Shown in pieces: positions 34,501 through 46,428 of a stretch of DNA of 64,000 bases. The DNA lies in assembly GCA_900073065.1 (NCBI GenBank), contig FJOG01000001.1, positions 8,312-72,311 on the forward strand. Direction: 5' to 3'. Made by a program: the position numbers and the translations under genes. How positions within the stretch are numbered: position 1 is the first letter of the stretch; each line of letters begins with the position of its first letter. Under the pieces are notes generated by a model, which did no database searches, had not been told where the DNA came from, and saw nothing but the letters and a program-made list of their open reading frames with translations. The stretch comes from Phialocephala subalpina. Taxonomy: Eukaryota > Ascomycota > Leotiomycetes > Helotiales > Mollisiaceae.

Positions 34501-35050
34501 AAAATGCCATCGCTTCGTTCCTCGTTCAAGTTGGGCCTAGCGTAGCTCGTACCTCGCAAACGCGCCTTACTTTTCCTCATCTTTACACTTTGGCATTTTG
34601 CTCCGTAGGCCTCGCAGGGGCGCCTTTATAGGGGGCTACAAAGTTTTCGATTTTACTAGGAGGAAACCCTTTGAGCTGCGTAGCTAAAGAGTTATAAAGA
34701 GAATAAGATTTTGATGTTCCAACTTCTGGTCGCTAGTGGCTTTAGTGACTTAGGCAGAAACGAACTCCAAAGCCTCCAAAGCCTCCAAAGCCTCGAAATA
34801 CTCCAAGGGGATACCCCTTGGGACCCCTGGCTTATATCTACTTATTTCAACCTACCCAAATAACCTTATTTACCAGGGGGAGACCCCCTAGGACCCCCCT
34901 TAAGAGCTGCGCAGCTATAGAGTAGCATTTGGGTGTTCTAGCGTCTAGTGGCCTTAGTGCCTTAGGCAACAGCGTTCTGGTGCTGCTCCAGCGTCTGGTG
35001 GCCTTAGTGCCTTAGGCAGAAACGTACTGAGGAGGTTTTGCGATCGCGAT
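34501..35050. repeat. G+C-richer island with several short repeat types
   Basis: An island within A+T DNA. It holds three copies of a ~35-bp unit like GTCTAGTGGCCTTAGTGCC followed by TTAGGCA (about 34725-34762, 34941-34975, 34990-35026; the last two are 50 bp apart). A triplicated CCAAAGCCT lies at 34768-34793, and a doubled GAGCTGCG(T/C)AGCTA(A/T)AGAG (34672 and 34904) suggests a diverged ~230-bp direct duplication. Two small inverted repeats (CCAAGGGGATACCCCTTGG near 34802; GGGGGAGACCCCC near 34876) are each followed by GGACCCC. Function unknown; probably the remnant of a satellite or element. Confidence 0.6.
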
Positions 35051-35575
35051 TTATAGCGCGCGATTACTCATTAATTAATAACGTAATAACAGATTAATAG
35101 ATTTACTTGAAACTTGAAAAATAAGTATATTTAATTAAGTTTCAATTTATTTATAAGTTTTAAGTAATTTATATAAAGGTTTATATTAATATTCAAAGTA
35201 TAAACAAAAAGATTTTAGTATTTTTCAGCGATTATTCTTTCCAATATTACGTAAAGGGGAAAATCTTTAATAGACTAATCAAAGAACCATATTTAGTACC
35301 CTTGTCGAAGTTTGGGAAAATCGATTATTCCTTCTTTAACCTTATTTTTCATATTATAACCCTTCCGAGAAAAAGTTTATATTAATCCTTATAACGGATA
35401 ATTAATAAAAGTAATAGTTTTATAAGCGAAGCGTTATACTCGAAGAAATAAACTAAACTTAAAAAGGTAGCGCATTTAAATGTAATTTATAAACCGGATA
35501 AAATATACAAAAAAAACCCGAAAGAAACAAATATAATATTCATGGATCAACTCGAAGACAATGGATGTCCAATCC
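35051..35575. repeat. A+T-rich, RIP-like block
   Basis: Continues the A+T-rich DNA on the far side of the G+C island. No coding sense. Confidence 0.6.
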
Positions 35576-36058
35576 TGTACTTATGGATTGGGCTTAGAAG
35601 TCAGTCCTCCGAGCCGTACGGAATCACTTGTTTGGCAAAGAGGAGAGATGCTAGGTGGTTGCCACATAGTTTCATGCTGAGTTTGTCGAAGTTTGAGAAG
35701 GATAAGTTGAGGCTGGAATGAGATTTTTCGGAATCTGAGGCTGAGGTTGAAGTCAAGAAGAAGACAGGACGTGGGAACAAGAAGGCCGTGAAATAGAATT
35801 TACGGAGCATGAAGGGGGGAGAGTAAGGAGGAGCCGTTGGCGAGAGAGTCTCATCCATATGTGGAGTACTATACATTGTCACGTCACAGAGTGGGGTCAC
35901 TGAGTTCTCGGTATTAAGAAGAATAAAATAGTATTGTCTTCGAAATATGGCAAAGACGTACAAGAATCGAAAGATATATATAAAAGATTATCACCAATGT
36001 CAACATGGTGACCTGACCAGAATTCAAGGCCCTTGTCCCAAGCATTCACATCTCAAGC
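35576..36058. other. 3' flank of pectin lyase gene; weak frame
   Basis: A 120-codon minus-strand frame (35601-35963) has no family resemblance and sits just downstream of the pectin lyase stop, partly in A+T-rich DNA. Not supported as a gene. Confidence 0.4.
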
Positions 36059-37311
36059 CTAGATCTTTCCGATACCAGCAGTCTTAGCAACATTAGCAGA
36101 TGCAGCTACGGCAGTTGCAATAGTCTTGCCACTCAAGTTGGAGAAGAATGAGGTATCAGATCCAGAGAACGAGCCACTGCTACCAAATGCGTTGAGAACG
36201 CAAGAGTGTCCAAGATAAGCCGTGCAAGCAGCATTGGCAGTTGCGCTTGGAGAAGAGAATAACTTGCCAAGGTTCTCCAGGAGAGGAGTAACAACGTTCT
36301 GGAAGACATTGCCCTCAGCCAAGACCATGGATCCAGAACCGATGTCGAAAGCATGTCCAGAGACAGCGTACCAGTAGTTGTTGACAGCGTGGAGAAGAGT
36401 GTTTCCGGTCATCTTTGGTCCTCGGCCGGAGGTGTGGTGGATGTAGTTACCCTTGAAAGTAACGAGGTCATTGGAGCCGGTGAAGTAGAGGGTCCAGTAG
36501 TGGTGGTTATCGCAGGTGGCAGACCAGGAAGTGGAGCCGTCGAACTCGGAGTTGGAGACTGTGACACGGTTGGAGGCTGAGCCGCCGGTGACGAGCATTT
36601 GACGACCGATGAGGGACACCTTGACGTGGTCAATCCAGACGAGATCAGTGCCGGCAAGAGTAATAGCATCGCCACCCCAGATATATTGTGGGTTGAGCTC
36701 GGTGATGTGGATATTTCTGTAAATGTTAGAGATGCTCGCAGGATTGAGAGAGGGCAAGACTTACTGAATGATGATGTTCTTGGCACCGTTTGCGATGCGG
36801 AGACCCTTTCCTCTGATGACACCCGCGCTTCCAATGCCAATAAGAGACTTGTTTGAACCAAGGTTTATGCCGTTGACACCAGCCTTGTCGTAAGTGACCT
36901 TGATGGTTGTCACACCTGCACCAGCATTGCCGTTTGTGCACCAATCTGCGTGATTGATGGCATCCTGGCCACCAGCTCCTGGGCACTTATTTGATGCTGG
37001 ACGACATCCATTCTCGGTGACTGTTCCTTGGCTGCCGATGAAGTTGTACCTGAAAGTATTAGTCATGAAGAGGTAAGTATTGAATTGTGAACGTGAACGT
37101 GAACGTACTCCTTGTTGAGAACAATGACGCGGGCAACATCATCAGTCAACCAAGTCGTAAGTTCGGCGATGTCTTTTGGGTACGCTGGTGTAGCTGAGCC
37201 ACCACCAGTGGTAGATTTTCCGAATCCCTCAGCAGTACCAACAACGCCAACGGCAGCACATCTGCTAGCAAAAGCTGCCAAAGCGGCAAAAACGAATGTA
37301 GAAGTTCTCAT
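36059..37311 (-). CDS. Secreted pectin lyase (polysaccharide lyase family 1)
   Basis: Exons 37311-37109, 37049-36765 and 36716-36059 join across 59- and 48-bp introns to give 381 residues, the usual length for fungal pectin lyases. A signal peptide ([20 protein letters not shown]) is followed by [17 protein letters not shown], then the right-handed beta-helix. The family signature is present: [53 protein letters not shown] and the catalytic-region GRGPKM. The enzyme cleaves methyl-esterified pectin by beta-elimination outside the cell, a plant cell-wall activity. All parts are intact although it abuts an A+T-rich block. The first intron starts with three tandem ACGTTC units. Upstream promoter elements were not identified. 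Confidence 0.93.
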
Positions 37312-38364
37312 GTTGTAGAACAGTAAATGAGTGAATGAATATTATGAACAAGAAGAATGTGATGGCGTTAGATAATGATCCCTTCAACGAGGATTCCCAT
37401 CATACTTATGAGTTGTGGCTGATTCATTGTGGGAATGTTTCGACCGTACGTTCCCACGAATGGGAGGATTTCTGATTGCCAAGATGGGAGTTTGGAAGAG
37501 CAGGAACTCCGGTGGGTTGGAATGGGTTGTCATTGGGGGCATTTCAACGAAGTGTACGGCCTCTCGCGGCGCCTTCCGTACTTGGATCAATCAAGAGGAA
37601 GCACTTGGCAGCTTGGCACTTCGAAGAAAATGCTACGTGGTCCGAGGTACCAGTTTTGCAGTATATCTACAAAATTGGTCAATCTCCCGCCGCTCGAGAA
37701 CGTCGTGACGTTCTTGGCAAACGGAAATAAGGATACATATGATCGAATGCCAGTCGACGATTTAAACAATTCCCACATATAAAGGCCTGAGGCAGTATGG
37801 TGGTGGAGCCGCAGAAAAGCCAGCATAAGCTAGAAAAGATGCTTATTCTTATTTAGTAGCCAAAGCCGAAATGGGCATCCCGGCATCCTCGGTTCTCCTT
37901 CCAAGGACATTGGAATAGGATCGAGACTTGGTGGACGTTTCGGATGTCCACTTTATATATTAAAAGGGGGGTTCGCTAATTTCCTCAGCTCCTCAATCGG
38001 AATAGGGGTCAAGCTCGCTAAAGCTTCGGCTTCGGCCATTCGGCACACCCTTTCTTGAGAGAAGTTCGGCACCGGAGAGTTGGTTGTGAGAGCTTTAGAT
38101 AAAAAGCACCACATCGAAGGAGAACAAATAACGGCAATGAACTTTCAGTCCTCGTTGCCTGTCGGCAAGCCGATGGGAATTGTAGACGGGAACAGTCCCA
38201 ATTGCCGTCAAAAGCCGTTAGCCTCTCCGGCTCTTGAAGGACGGAGGGGTTGAACTCGACACCCCGTGCCAACATCAACAACATCAAAAGTACTTCGCAA
38301 CAGCACAACATCAAGACAAAGCACTCGAAGCCTTGAACGGTCCTATAGCATAATCTGGTCAACC
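37312..38364. other. Intergenic between divergent genes
   Basis: About 1 kb holding the promoters of the pectin lyase (minus) and the dehydrogenase (plus). Overlapping frames at 37384-37826 are shadows of one another with no family features. Confidence 0.5.
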
Positions 38365-39285
38365 ATGGCAGACAACAACATTGCCGGCCGCCTGGCCTTG
38401 ATTACCGGGGCATCAAGCGGGTATGTTCGGATGTTTCTCCTCCAGCTTCAATGCATCCCACTGATATTATCAAACAGTATTGGCGCGGCATGTGCAAAAG
38501 ATCTCGCAAAGCGAGGTGTACATCTTGCACTCACCTACTCCAAGAGCAAAGAGGCAATGGAGAAGATCCTATCGGACATCAAAACCTCAAGTCCCGAAGC
38601 CGCCAAGCTCCGCATCTCGATACACAAAGTCGATGTTGGCGTTGTCGACGACATGATGAACATGTTCCAGGAGATTCAAGAGCATCATTCGACGCATGTT
38701 GACATCCTGGTCTCGAATGCGGGCTATGGGAAGCGGATTGTCGACGTCTGGTTCGTTTGCTTTCACGTGACTTCGATCTTGATCCGGAGCTGATTTAGAG
38801 CAGGGACATTCCGCTTGAGGAGTTCGAGTACACTCTCAATGTCAATTTGAGGGCTTCCTTCGTGCTGGTGAAAGGCGTTATTGAGGGAATGAAGGCCCAA
38901 AAGTGGGGGAGGATAATCTTCATGTCCTCAATCGCTGCAAATGGTGGAGGGATCAACGGATGTCGTAAGTCATTTGACCTCAAAGCCAAGAGGTATCACT
39001 GACTTTGAAACAGATTATGCGGCATCGAAGGGCGGCTTGACCGGTATGATGAAGAACCTGGCATCCAAGCTGGCACCTCTCAACATCTCGGTCAACGATG
39101 TGGCGCCTGCCTTGATCGGAGAGACAGGCATGATCAGCGGCCCAGACATCATACCTGGTGGTGTCAGTACGATCCCAATGGGGAGACTGGGAAGCCCTCA
39201 AGAAGTCGCCAATATTGTCACGATGCTCGCGACGACTGGGTTCATGACCGGACAAAGTCTTCTCATAGCTGGAGGCCTCAAATGA
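38365..39285 (+). CDS. Short-chain dehydrogenase/reductase
   Basis: Exons 38365-38420, 38478-38750, 38804-38964 and 39014-39285 join across introns of 57, 53 and 49 bp to give 253 residues, the classical SDR size. The cofactor motif TGASSGIG (residues 14-21) is rebuilt across the first intron. NAG in DILVSNAGYG, the catalytic Ser in IIFMSSIAA, and YAASK (catalytic Tyr and Lys, rebuilt across the third intron) follow. The C-terminus PMGRLGSPQEVANIVTMLAT ... GFMTGQSLLIAGGLK is typical of FabG-like 3-oxoacyl reductase relatives. The substrate is not predictable. The second intron has an unusual GTTCGT donor. An in-frame ATG at 38266 would add 33 residues without SDR character, so the start at 38365 is preferred. 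Confidence 0.9.
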
Positions 39286-39964
39286 GCCCTCATGTTCTGC
39301 TGGTTATCCGTTCTGTTATCATCACAGCATGTAGCAATTTCCCGAGCTCTTCCAGTTTTTAAGTCATACACAAAGCTGTCTTTCTGTTGTACATGTGTCA
39401 CGTGCAGAATGACATAGCTAGTCACCACTCACATCGTCGTCATTTCAATGCTATTGGAAAGTCCAATCCTCCATCATCATCATCATCAGTCTTCAGTCTC
39501 TTTTCCAGCCATTCATTCCATTCGTTTTGGTATACTGGGCATGGCGAAGTTTGAATGCTTGTTCTGTGTAAGGTGTGTTGTGAACTTGCGAAATCGACTA
39601 AATCTTTCTTCTGCACAGTCACTAATCTTTATCCTTTCTCGCCATGTATGAAAAGTGGCGCAATAACCGCAGCACGCTTTCCACAAATAGTACAGGTATT
39701 ATTGTTGCGTCTTAATCATACATCAGCACTACTCTTCCAGCGTCGTTGTTATTGGTCGCCTCGATGCGAGAGCTCGGCAAACCAGCCTGTAAGCGAGGCG
39801 ATCAGATCCGCAGCCAGTGGCTGACGGTTCCCCTGCATGGCCTGGAACCATCTCATCTTTCATAAACCCAGCAGTTGTTACAAAATCTAGGGTTTGAACT
39901 TCTTCATTTCTCGGTCTTTAGGAATTTTACCTCACGAAGGTTGTAGAGCCTCTTTCGGCTCAAA
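39286..39964. other. Intergenic with a CAT microsatellite
   Basis: No gene seen. A (CAT)5 run lies at about 39471-39486. Confidence 0.5.
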
Positions 39965-42477
39965 ATGTCGTGGAATTACCAACCTTACCAAGAGGGGCGC
40001 GAAAGTCCGGATGACAGCCACTTGAGAACTGGAAGACCTGTCTCGGCGTCTTCAATGATTGTGCAAGAGCCATGGCGAGATTTGTCGTCGAGCCCAGCTC
40101 CCAAACATCAACGAACAGTATCGGCCGACCACTTATTACCTAACTCGCCAAACCCGAGGAGGGATCCATTTCTGGACCCCAGCTCAGATTATGATCAAAG
40201 CAGCCCCGCATTCATAAACAACGACCTGAGCAGCGAGGATCTTTTGGGGAGAAATATTAAAGGTGTGTCACGTGTTCCTACTCCTTTTCATCTGCTGACT
40301 GGTGAAGGACCTCCTACCTGTCCCGCCAAATCCAGTGTGTATCTCGGCAAGGGTAGCTGGCAATCCATCCTCAACATCCTTGTTATTGTCTACGCTACCA
40401 TCTTCTCTGGAATCTGGCTCGCTCTTTCCATAGCCAAACCACGATATGGGAAGATCATTCACCCAGGAGGATCTTTTGCTCCGTCGACTGCCTCCACCAT
40501 TTTCGCTCTCATTGCTAAAACCATTGAAATTTCCTCGGTAACAGTGTTTGTTACGTTTCTTGGACAAGTCTTGACTCGAAGAGCGTTCAAAGCTCAAGGC
40601 TTTACACTTGCACAGATGGCAATGCGTGTTTGGATCTATCAGCCGGGCACGATACTCACTGGCTTCCCAAATCTCAAATATGTTGGCCTAACTATCCTCG
40701 GAGCCGCATCTCTCATTGCTTCTCTCGTGGTGTTACTATACACGACAGCATCTTCAACGATAGTCTCCCCTCACCTTGCGTTTGGTAAATGGGAACCCAC
40801 TCTGTTGTACGGTTTTGTCAATGGGAATTTTGCGAATCCGGACTTCGAGGAGCAGAACTGTGCCACTCTGGCTCCAATCGCGGCAATCGACCCGAAGAAT
40901 AGCGGACCTACATGTGTTGCAATGAACTACGCCGATTTCAGCTATCATGACTTTGACGCTTTCATGGCAGAATGGTCGCCTATCTCTAACTCCAGCGGTG
41001 TTTCTCCCAACCTATCAATCCGGCCTCAAGCATCGAGTTCAATTTTTGTCAACGCCACGATTCAAGGCGATTGGGTTCAGACTCAAGAGAGCGACATGTC
41101 AACGAAATTCAAACAATTCCAGCGGGTGGTCAACAACATTACCCTCTCAATGCCTCATGCCGGAATCTATTACGCTTCACAGGATGCCAAGAACAAGATC
41201 CAGCAGCCAGTTGACGGGTCTGGTCTGGGAGAGTACGCCATACGTGCTTCGGTCATCTCGCCCACAAGCAATGTGCTTTGCGCAAACATGAATGCGTCTG
41301 AATTGGTACCAATAGTATATGCCCAGTGGCCTAATGCTCGATTTTCGAACACGACATCGGATATCCCTGGGCAAAAGTTACCTGCAGCCGACTACTACAA
41401 CGACGTGCAACCCACCTCCAGTAAACCATATCTCAACAGTACTGTTGTCGATGATCTATTCGAATGGGGCTCCAAGTACGGTAGAAACTCTCCTGTATTT
41501 CCTCTCGTACGTTCCCTGCCAACACTTTTCTCTGTTCTACTCCAGCTTACAATTTTCAGTATCCCCTCGAATACAACTCTGTCACCGACATTTTAGTAAA
41601 TAACTCAGACTCCATATACATTATGATGAAAGCGCCCTCGGACACAACAACCGACTACACCGTCTGTCAAATCCGCGGCTTCATCTCGCCAGACTGCTCA
41701 ACTCGCTATAACGTCACCGTTTCTGGACAATCCATGTTCGCCCACTGCGAAGACGCCAGCGACACAATGAGCTACAAACACTCCGTAGCACCATCCGAGG
41801 TCCCAATTGTTCGCGACACAGACTTCAGGAGTACCTTGCAGCAGTGGGCTCTTGCACTAAGTCTCAACAGTGGACTTACCAGTGCCAACTCCTCGACTAT
41901 CAGACTCCTCACTCAGCTTATTCAAGGTGTCCCTTCACAAGGGGAGCCGACGCTTTCCCCTCTGCTGCCTTCGATTGCTGAGAGTCTTTCCGTTCTTTCA
42001 TGCTCCATGCTTGTCAAAAGCACCGTTAACACCACTTTTCACCACACATGGGACAAGGGAGAAGCACTTCTCAACCCCGGCGTCTACGAGTCATTCAACA
42101 CCACCCTCCGAACGCAAGAATACGCCTCCGGTCCCGTGCTTGGCTGGCAAGCGGTCTTCTATCCTGTGCTCGGTCTCATGTTTCTTGGGAACGCAATCTG
42201 TCTCATTTATTTCATCTTACGTATGGGCCTGGTCTCTGATTTGACAGAACCACAGACGGCGTTTACACTGGCAATTAACAGTCCGTATAGTAACAAACTT
42301 GCTGGATCTTGTGGTGTGGCGCCGAGAGGAGAGCAGTTGCTGACGGATTGGCATTTGAGGCAGGATGAGCATAAGCATTATTATTTGAGTACAGGGAATG
42401 ATGGGATGGCGTTGGAGGACAACTCGATTTTAAAAAGGAGGAGGAGGGATAGCATTGAGTTGACGGGGTATAGTTGA
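39965..42477 (+). CDS. Large multi-pass membrane glycoprotein, uncharacterised
   Basis: Two exons, 39965-41506 and 41560-42477 (53-bp intron), encode about 819 residues. The first ~125 residues are hydrophilic and Ser/Pro-rich. Three hydrophobic regions follow: WQSILNILVIVYATIFSGIW, a Thr/Ser-rich pair ending EISSVTVFVTFLGQVL, and YVGLTILGAASLIASLVVLL. Then comes a ~450-residue probably external domain with many N-glycosylation sequons and scattered cysteines, a last helix (FYPVLGLMFLGNAICLIYFI) and a cytoplasmic tail ending with a basic KRRRRDSIE cluster. This layout is shared by a large, unnamed group of ascomycete membrane proteins related in style to DUF3176; I cannot assign a function. 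The splice junction and both frames are clean, so it is likely expressed. Confidence 0.85.
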
Positions 42478-42576
42478 GTGGAAATCTGATAAATCATCAT
42501 GGTGCACATAAAGGAGCAAAGGAGTTTCACTTGGGTGTTATTTGCATGGGCGGAATAGAAAAGAAAACGGTGCATC

Positions 42577-42599
42577 TTACGGCTCTTATTGAGCCGTAA
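42577..42599. terminator. Perfect hairpin, 9-bp stem and 5-base loop
   Basis: TTACGGCTC, TTATT, GAGCCGTAA form a perfect stem-loop about 100 bp after the stop codon of the membrane glycoprotein gene, right before an A+T-rich block. It could sit in the 3' untranslated region or mark an element end. Fungal polymerase II does not use bacterial-type terminators, so the feature type is only a positional label. Confidence 0.35.
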
Positions 42600-42619
42600 T
42601 CCAGGCGTTTGGAGAAGAC

Positions 42620-43320
42620 CCTAAAATAAACGATAATGAATTTTAAGTTCCTTGTAAAAACAAGGCAAGAAATTACTTTAAATATCCGTTGATAATAAAC
42701 TCTATTTCCTACCAATTTATATCCTTTATATTGAAATTATTACACAATTATAAAAAACTTTTCTTATTTATCGCAAACTTTCAAACTATTGAATATCTTT
42801 AAAATATTAAATTTCTTCCTCTTGAAGTCCAAATCCTTAATATATATATTATAAATATCGCTTAAATATTTCATATAATTTTCTTTAATTTAAATAATTT
42901 GAAAAAAAAATTTATATAAAAAAATATTAATATTATAAAAATTAAATAAATATAAATTATAATATTTAAAAGTATTAATAATAATATAAGTATTAATTTT
43001 AGGTTTTAAATATTATATAATTAATATATATAATTTATTTTATATATAAGAATATACTTTTATATATATATTTTTTTATATAAAAAAATATTAATATTAA
43101 ATTGAAAAGTTATAATTTCGTTTTTATAATTTATATTCCCTATTATTATAATCTTTTGGATATTATAATATTAATCCAATAAGAGAAAAATAATAATAAA
43201 CTTAAAGTTAATATTTTTATTAATTTATTATTAATTATTGTTTTAAATATAATATATTATATATCTCCCGATTACGATCCTTATATCGTTCGTTTATACG
43301 ATGTTTTAACCGAATTTATA
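42620..43320. repeat. A+T-rich, RIP-like block
   Basis: About 700 bp of nearly pure A+T, without coding sense. It begins just after the hairpin and ends where ordinary composition resumes near 43320. Confidence 0.7.
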
Positions 43321-45387
43321 ACTAAGGGTCAGATAATAATAGAGCTCTTCGCACCTTTGTCCACTTTCATTGGCTCGTCACACGCTAGGCGAGCATTTAT
43401 GACCAAAACATTAAATATTGCGTGCCTATTAGTTAAGGCTACATTTCTGAGGATGCTGCTGCAAGTACCCCAAATCATGCGAGTGAGCAGCAACCTTTAG
43501 ACACGCACGGCCCTGTTTGCCAGCATCGCATGGTTTTTAGGCTCGGGTAGACAACAACATCTCCTCTCACAAGTACGTACTGATTTTCTCTCTGAAAACA
43601 ACGTTGTTGACATCAACCCTAAATGCCTACTTGAAAGCTGAACGGAGTGGCAAATGATTTTTGACCTTGGCTTCTATGACAAAATTAATAGCTTGGGAAC
43701 ATCATCCTCGGTGATTGCGAGTATTACTTTTCTTGGGACTTGGAGAAGCTCTCATTCTCACTAGTTATGCCCTCGGCTATAATGATATCGACGCGGTTAT
43801 AGCATACTTTCTAATAGGCGTTGCTCGAGCGAGGATAACCGCCTGGAAAGTGGCAGACATCAGATGCTTATCAGTAAATCTGCCCGACCTTTATTTTTGT
43901 CGAAAAGACATTTGACGGCCTATGTATAAATTGCTATTAGATTGCTATTTCTTTCAAGGGAATCTCAAATCTGTCAATGTCATTCATCTTGTGTCCAATA
44001 TTTACCGTGTTATTAACCGGTGTACTCTTGCCTACATCTGAAAAAGTAGTTAGAGGTAACTATAACCTCCGCTATCTCTCAGCCGCTGCTCGTAGGGACC
44101 TCACTCCATTCTTAATCATCCGACCATCTTCGACACATGCCGCACCTCATTTCGGTCCTTATCATGGCACGGCGTATACTCTGTATGTCCCGGGGGGGAG
44201 ATGTCTCTAGAGCGATTCGATGATCAGGGAACAAAATCTGCCATTAAAGAGCTTGCGAAATTCTACCAACTACTATAATAATGCAATGGGAAAATACTGG
44301 TCCATCGAAGGATCGTACCGCGTCTTCTGTCAAGACAAATTCGCCAACGCTACCCTTGGGAAGTACAACAATTTCCACGAAAGATACACAGGTGGCGCAC
44401 CCCACAGACAACAATCCATTCTGGTAGTACCGTACGCTTGCATAATTTGATAGAGACTCAATATTTCTGTGTTATACCCGGCGAGCGAGTAGTGAGCGAA
44501 GCGGGCTATTTCGGCATTGAGGACGACGGCACAGAGCAGACAGCGAATGGCAGGATCAGAGTAGGGCGAGCTCAGTTCAAAATTCCTAAAGTATTGGTCA
44601 AGCAATGCTGAGAAAGATCGCCAAAAGAACTATTCCCAATCTTACATCTCCACATTGTGACTGGACGGCGTATTTTGACCCGATGGAAAATGATGGTATC
44701 AGTTTCTACAGCCACGAGCATGCGTGTAGCCTCGGGACGACCTTTCGCTCCGTGCCCGATCCCACTTCGAGTCAAAGTAATGATACGGTGCTTGGCATAC
44801 TCAATCTCAAACTTGAGGCGAGCTGCACGGCGAGTGCTGGTCAGGCGGGTTCACGAATGTTCCTAGTCGACAGCACTATAGCTCGTAAGAATAAGTCATC
44901 TGGAATTCCAAACAGGGCTCCGGAAGAGAGCAAGTTTCCTACTATCACCTATATTGGATATTTTCGCAGAGCTATGCACTATCTCGACGCACGCCGCAGA
45001 CTGGGCCGCTTCTGAAAATATCATAGTCATCTCCAAGAGGAGGAGACTCGGACGGCCATCATTGATATTGGGGGGGGGGAGCAACCATTGGATCTTTGGA
45101 AGCCCGATATCTTGATATGCAGCTTGTATGTAAGTGTCTGGGTACTCGACGGAGTTGCTCGTCAGAGACTTCCTGGCAAGCTACCAGGACGCTCTCAGAT
45201 GATGGGAGCAGGCTTTTTTGTATTGTGTCATCTGTTTTCGTACTATGTACTCGAGACGAAAATGCTATATTCTTCTCGCGCCGCTGGATTGATAAGCTTA
45301 TATAGCTTGACAGATTACATGATACGAAGGTTATAGCGTAGAACGTGAATTACCAAGTCGTCGAAATAAATAACTTACGATAGCTGT
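43321..45387. other. No gene recognised; scattered weak frames
   Basis: About 2 kb with frames such as 43977-44210 (+), 44330-44605 (-) and 44605-45015 (+). None shows a family signature or joins into a convincing gene by splicing. The broken, mutually overlapping frames suggest decayed coding DNA of unknown origin. A run of nine G lies at about 45071-45079. Confidence 0.4.
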
Positions 45388-46257
45388 TTATTCATAGTAT
45401 CCAACTCTACCTCTGATTAAAGGTCTGATGTCCCCAGCAATCTCTTGCTCGGTCTGCTCATTGAAGTGAGCATAAAAGCCCAGAAACTCCTCAATGCTGT
45501 CGTAGACGTCGCTATACCATTCCTCGTCTTGAACGCCGTACCTCCATTTGAATGCTTCATCATTTGCCGCCTCACGACGACAATACAAGGCATATCCGCC
45601 GCCGACGCGTGGACCGCGGCCAAGATTAAAAACAACTGCAATCTCCCAATCCTCCCAAATATCCGTCAACTGATTATACGTGACGCCGGGCTCCGATGGT
45701 GGAAGAGGCCAAACTGAGTAGTCGCTCCGGATGGGCACCACGACGCCTTCGAGCGTTTTCTCCAACTGTTGTGCGTCCTTGATAGGCGAAATAAAGTCGA
45801 ATTGCTGTGAGTAGCGGTGGTAAGAAATCCCGGGCCCCGTTATGCCGCTCACCAATGTGCAGAGATACGCCAAGTCGGCCGGGGGAAACTCAGCTAGGTC
45901 GACGGTCTCGGGGATGTGCTTGCGGATGTTTGCGAAGAATTCCTCTCGCTGCTCTAGATTGTCGGGATTGGGAGCGACGACGCCGTCCAGATCATACCGT
46001 TGGATGAGCTCGGCGAGCACATCGTCGTCGTGAAGAATTTGTCGCGCCGTCACGGATTCGGGAATGTTGACCTGGAGTACACGACAGAATTCTTGCATGC
46101 GGAGCTGTTGGGCATCTTTTTCAGACCAGCTGGGCGGAACGGGTTGGGTTTCTACGCCTCGGACCACGGCGCGAATCAACATGATGTTGTGCTGGGATAC
46201 TGTTTCGCGATATTGCTGGAGTGCGGATGCAACCTTGGTTTGTCGCTCTTGATCCAT
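45388..46257 (-). CDS. Uncharacterised 289-residue protein
   Basis: Single exon with an ATG at 46257 and a clean frame. The N-terminal half is helical and acidic (IPESVTARQILHDDDVLAEL; later IRKHIPETVDLAEFPPADLA). The C-terminal half is rich in aromatic residues: YSVWPLPPSEPGVTYNQLTD, IWEDWEIAVVFNLGRGPRVG, ALYCRREAANDEAFKWRYG, EWYSDVYDSIEEFLGFYAHF. The alternation of Trp/Tyr strands with a final helix recalls SMI1/KNR4-type folds, but I see no firm signature and do not assign it. No signal peptide or membrane helix. It lies between unrecognised decayed DNA and a TIR element. Codon use looks normal, which argues for a real gene. Confidence 0.65.
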   Translation of the reverse strand: MDQERQTKVASALQQYRETVSQHNIMLIRAVVRGVETQPVPPSWSEKDAQQLRMQEFCRVLQVNIPESVTARQILHDDDVLAELIQRYDLDGVVAPNPDNLEQREEFFANIRKHIPETVDLAEFPPADLAYLCTLVSGITGPGISYHRYSQQFDFISPIKDAQQLEKTLEGVVVPIRSDYSVWPLPPSEPGVTYNQLTDIWEDWEIAVVFNLGRGPRVGGGYALYCRREAANDEAFKWRYGVQDEEWYSDVYDSIEEFLGFYAHFNEQTEQEIAGDIRPLIRGRVGYYE

Positions 46258-46428
46258 TTTGTCGAGTGGGATAGTAAGTACCGCCGTTGCTGTTATTGTA
46301 AAATAGGTGAAAAGGTATGTAAGAAGAAAGTAGCTGTTGGGCGTAAAAGCTTTTATTGGTGCGGGAGGATATTCCTATGGGAAAAGATCTCATAATCTCG
46401 CTGGCTCGCATTCTAATTCCCCATGTTA

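Noticed and set aside
34802..34890. G+C palindromes resembling mitochondrial GC clusters, hinting at a mitochondrial insert
   Set aside because: No mitochondrial genes or introns are nearby, and flanking A+T DNA has the dense transition look of nuclear RIP.
39471..39486. CAT repeat as a functional element
   Set aside because: A short microsatellite in an intergenic region; nothing suggests function.
43977..45015. Possible gene from several short frames
   Set aside because: Frames do not join through believable introns and match no family I know; noted only as unexplained decayed DNA.
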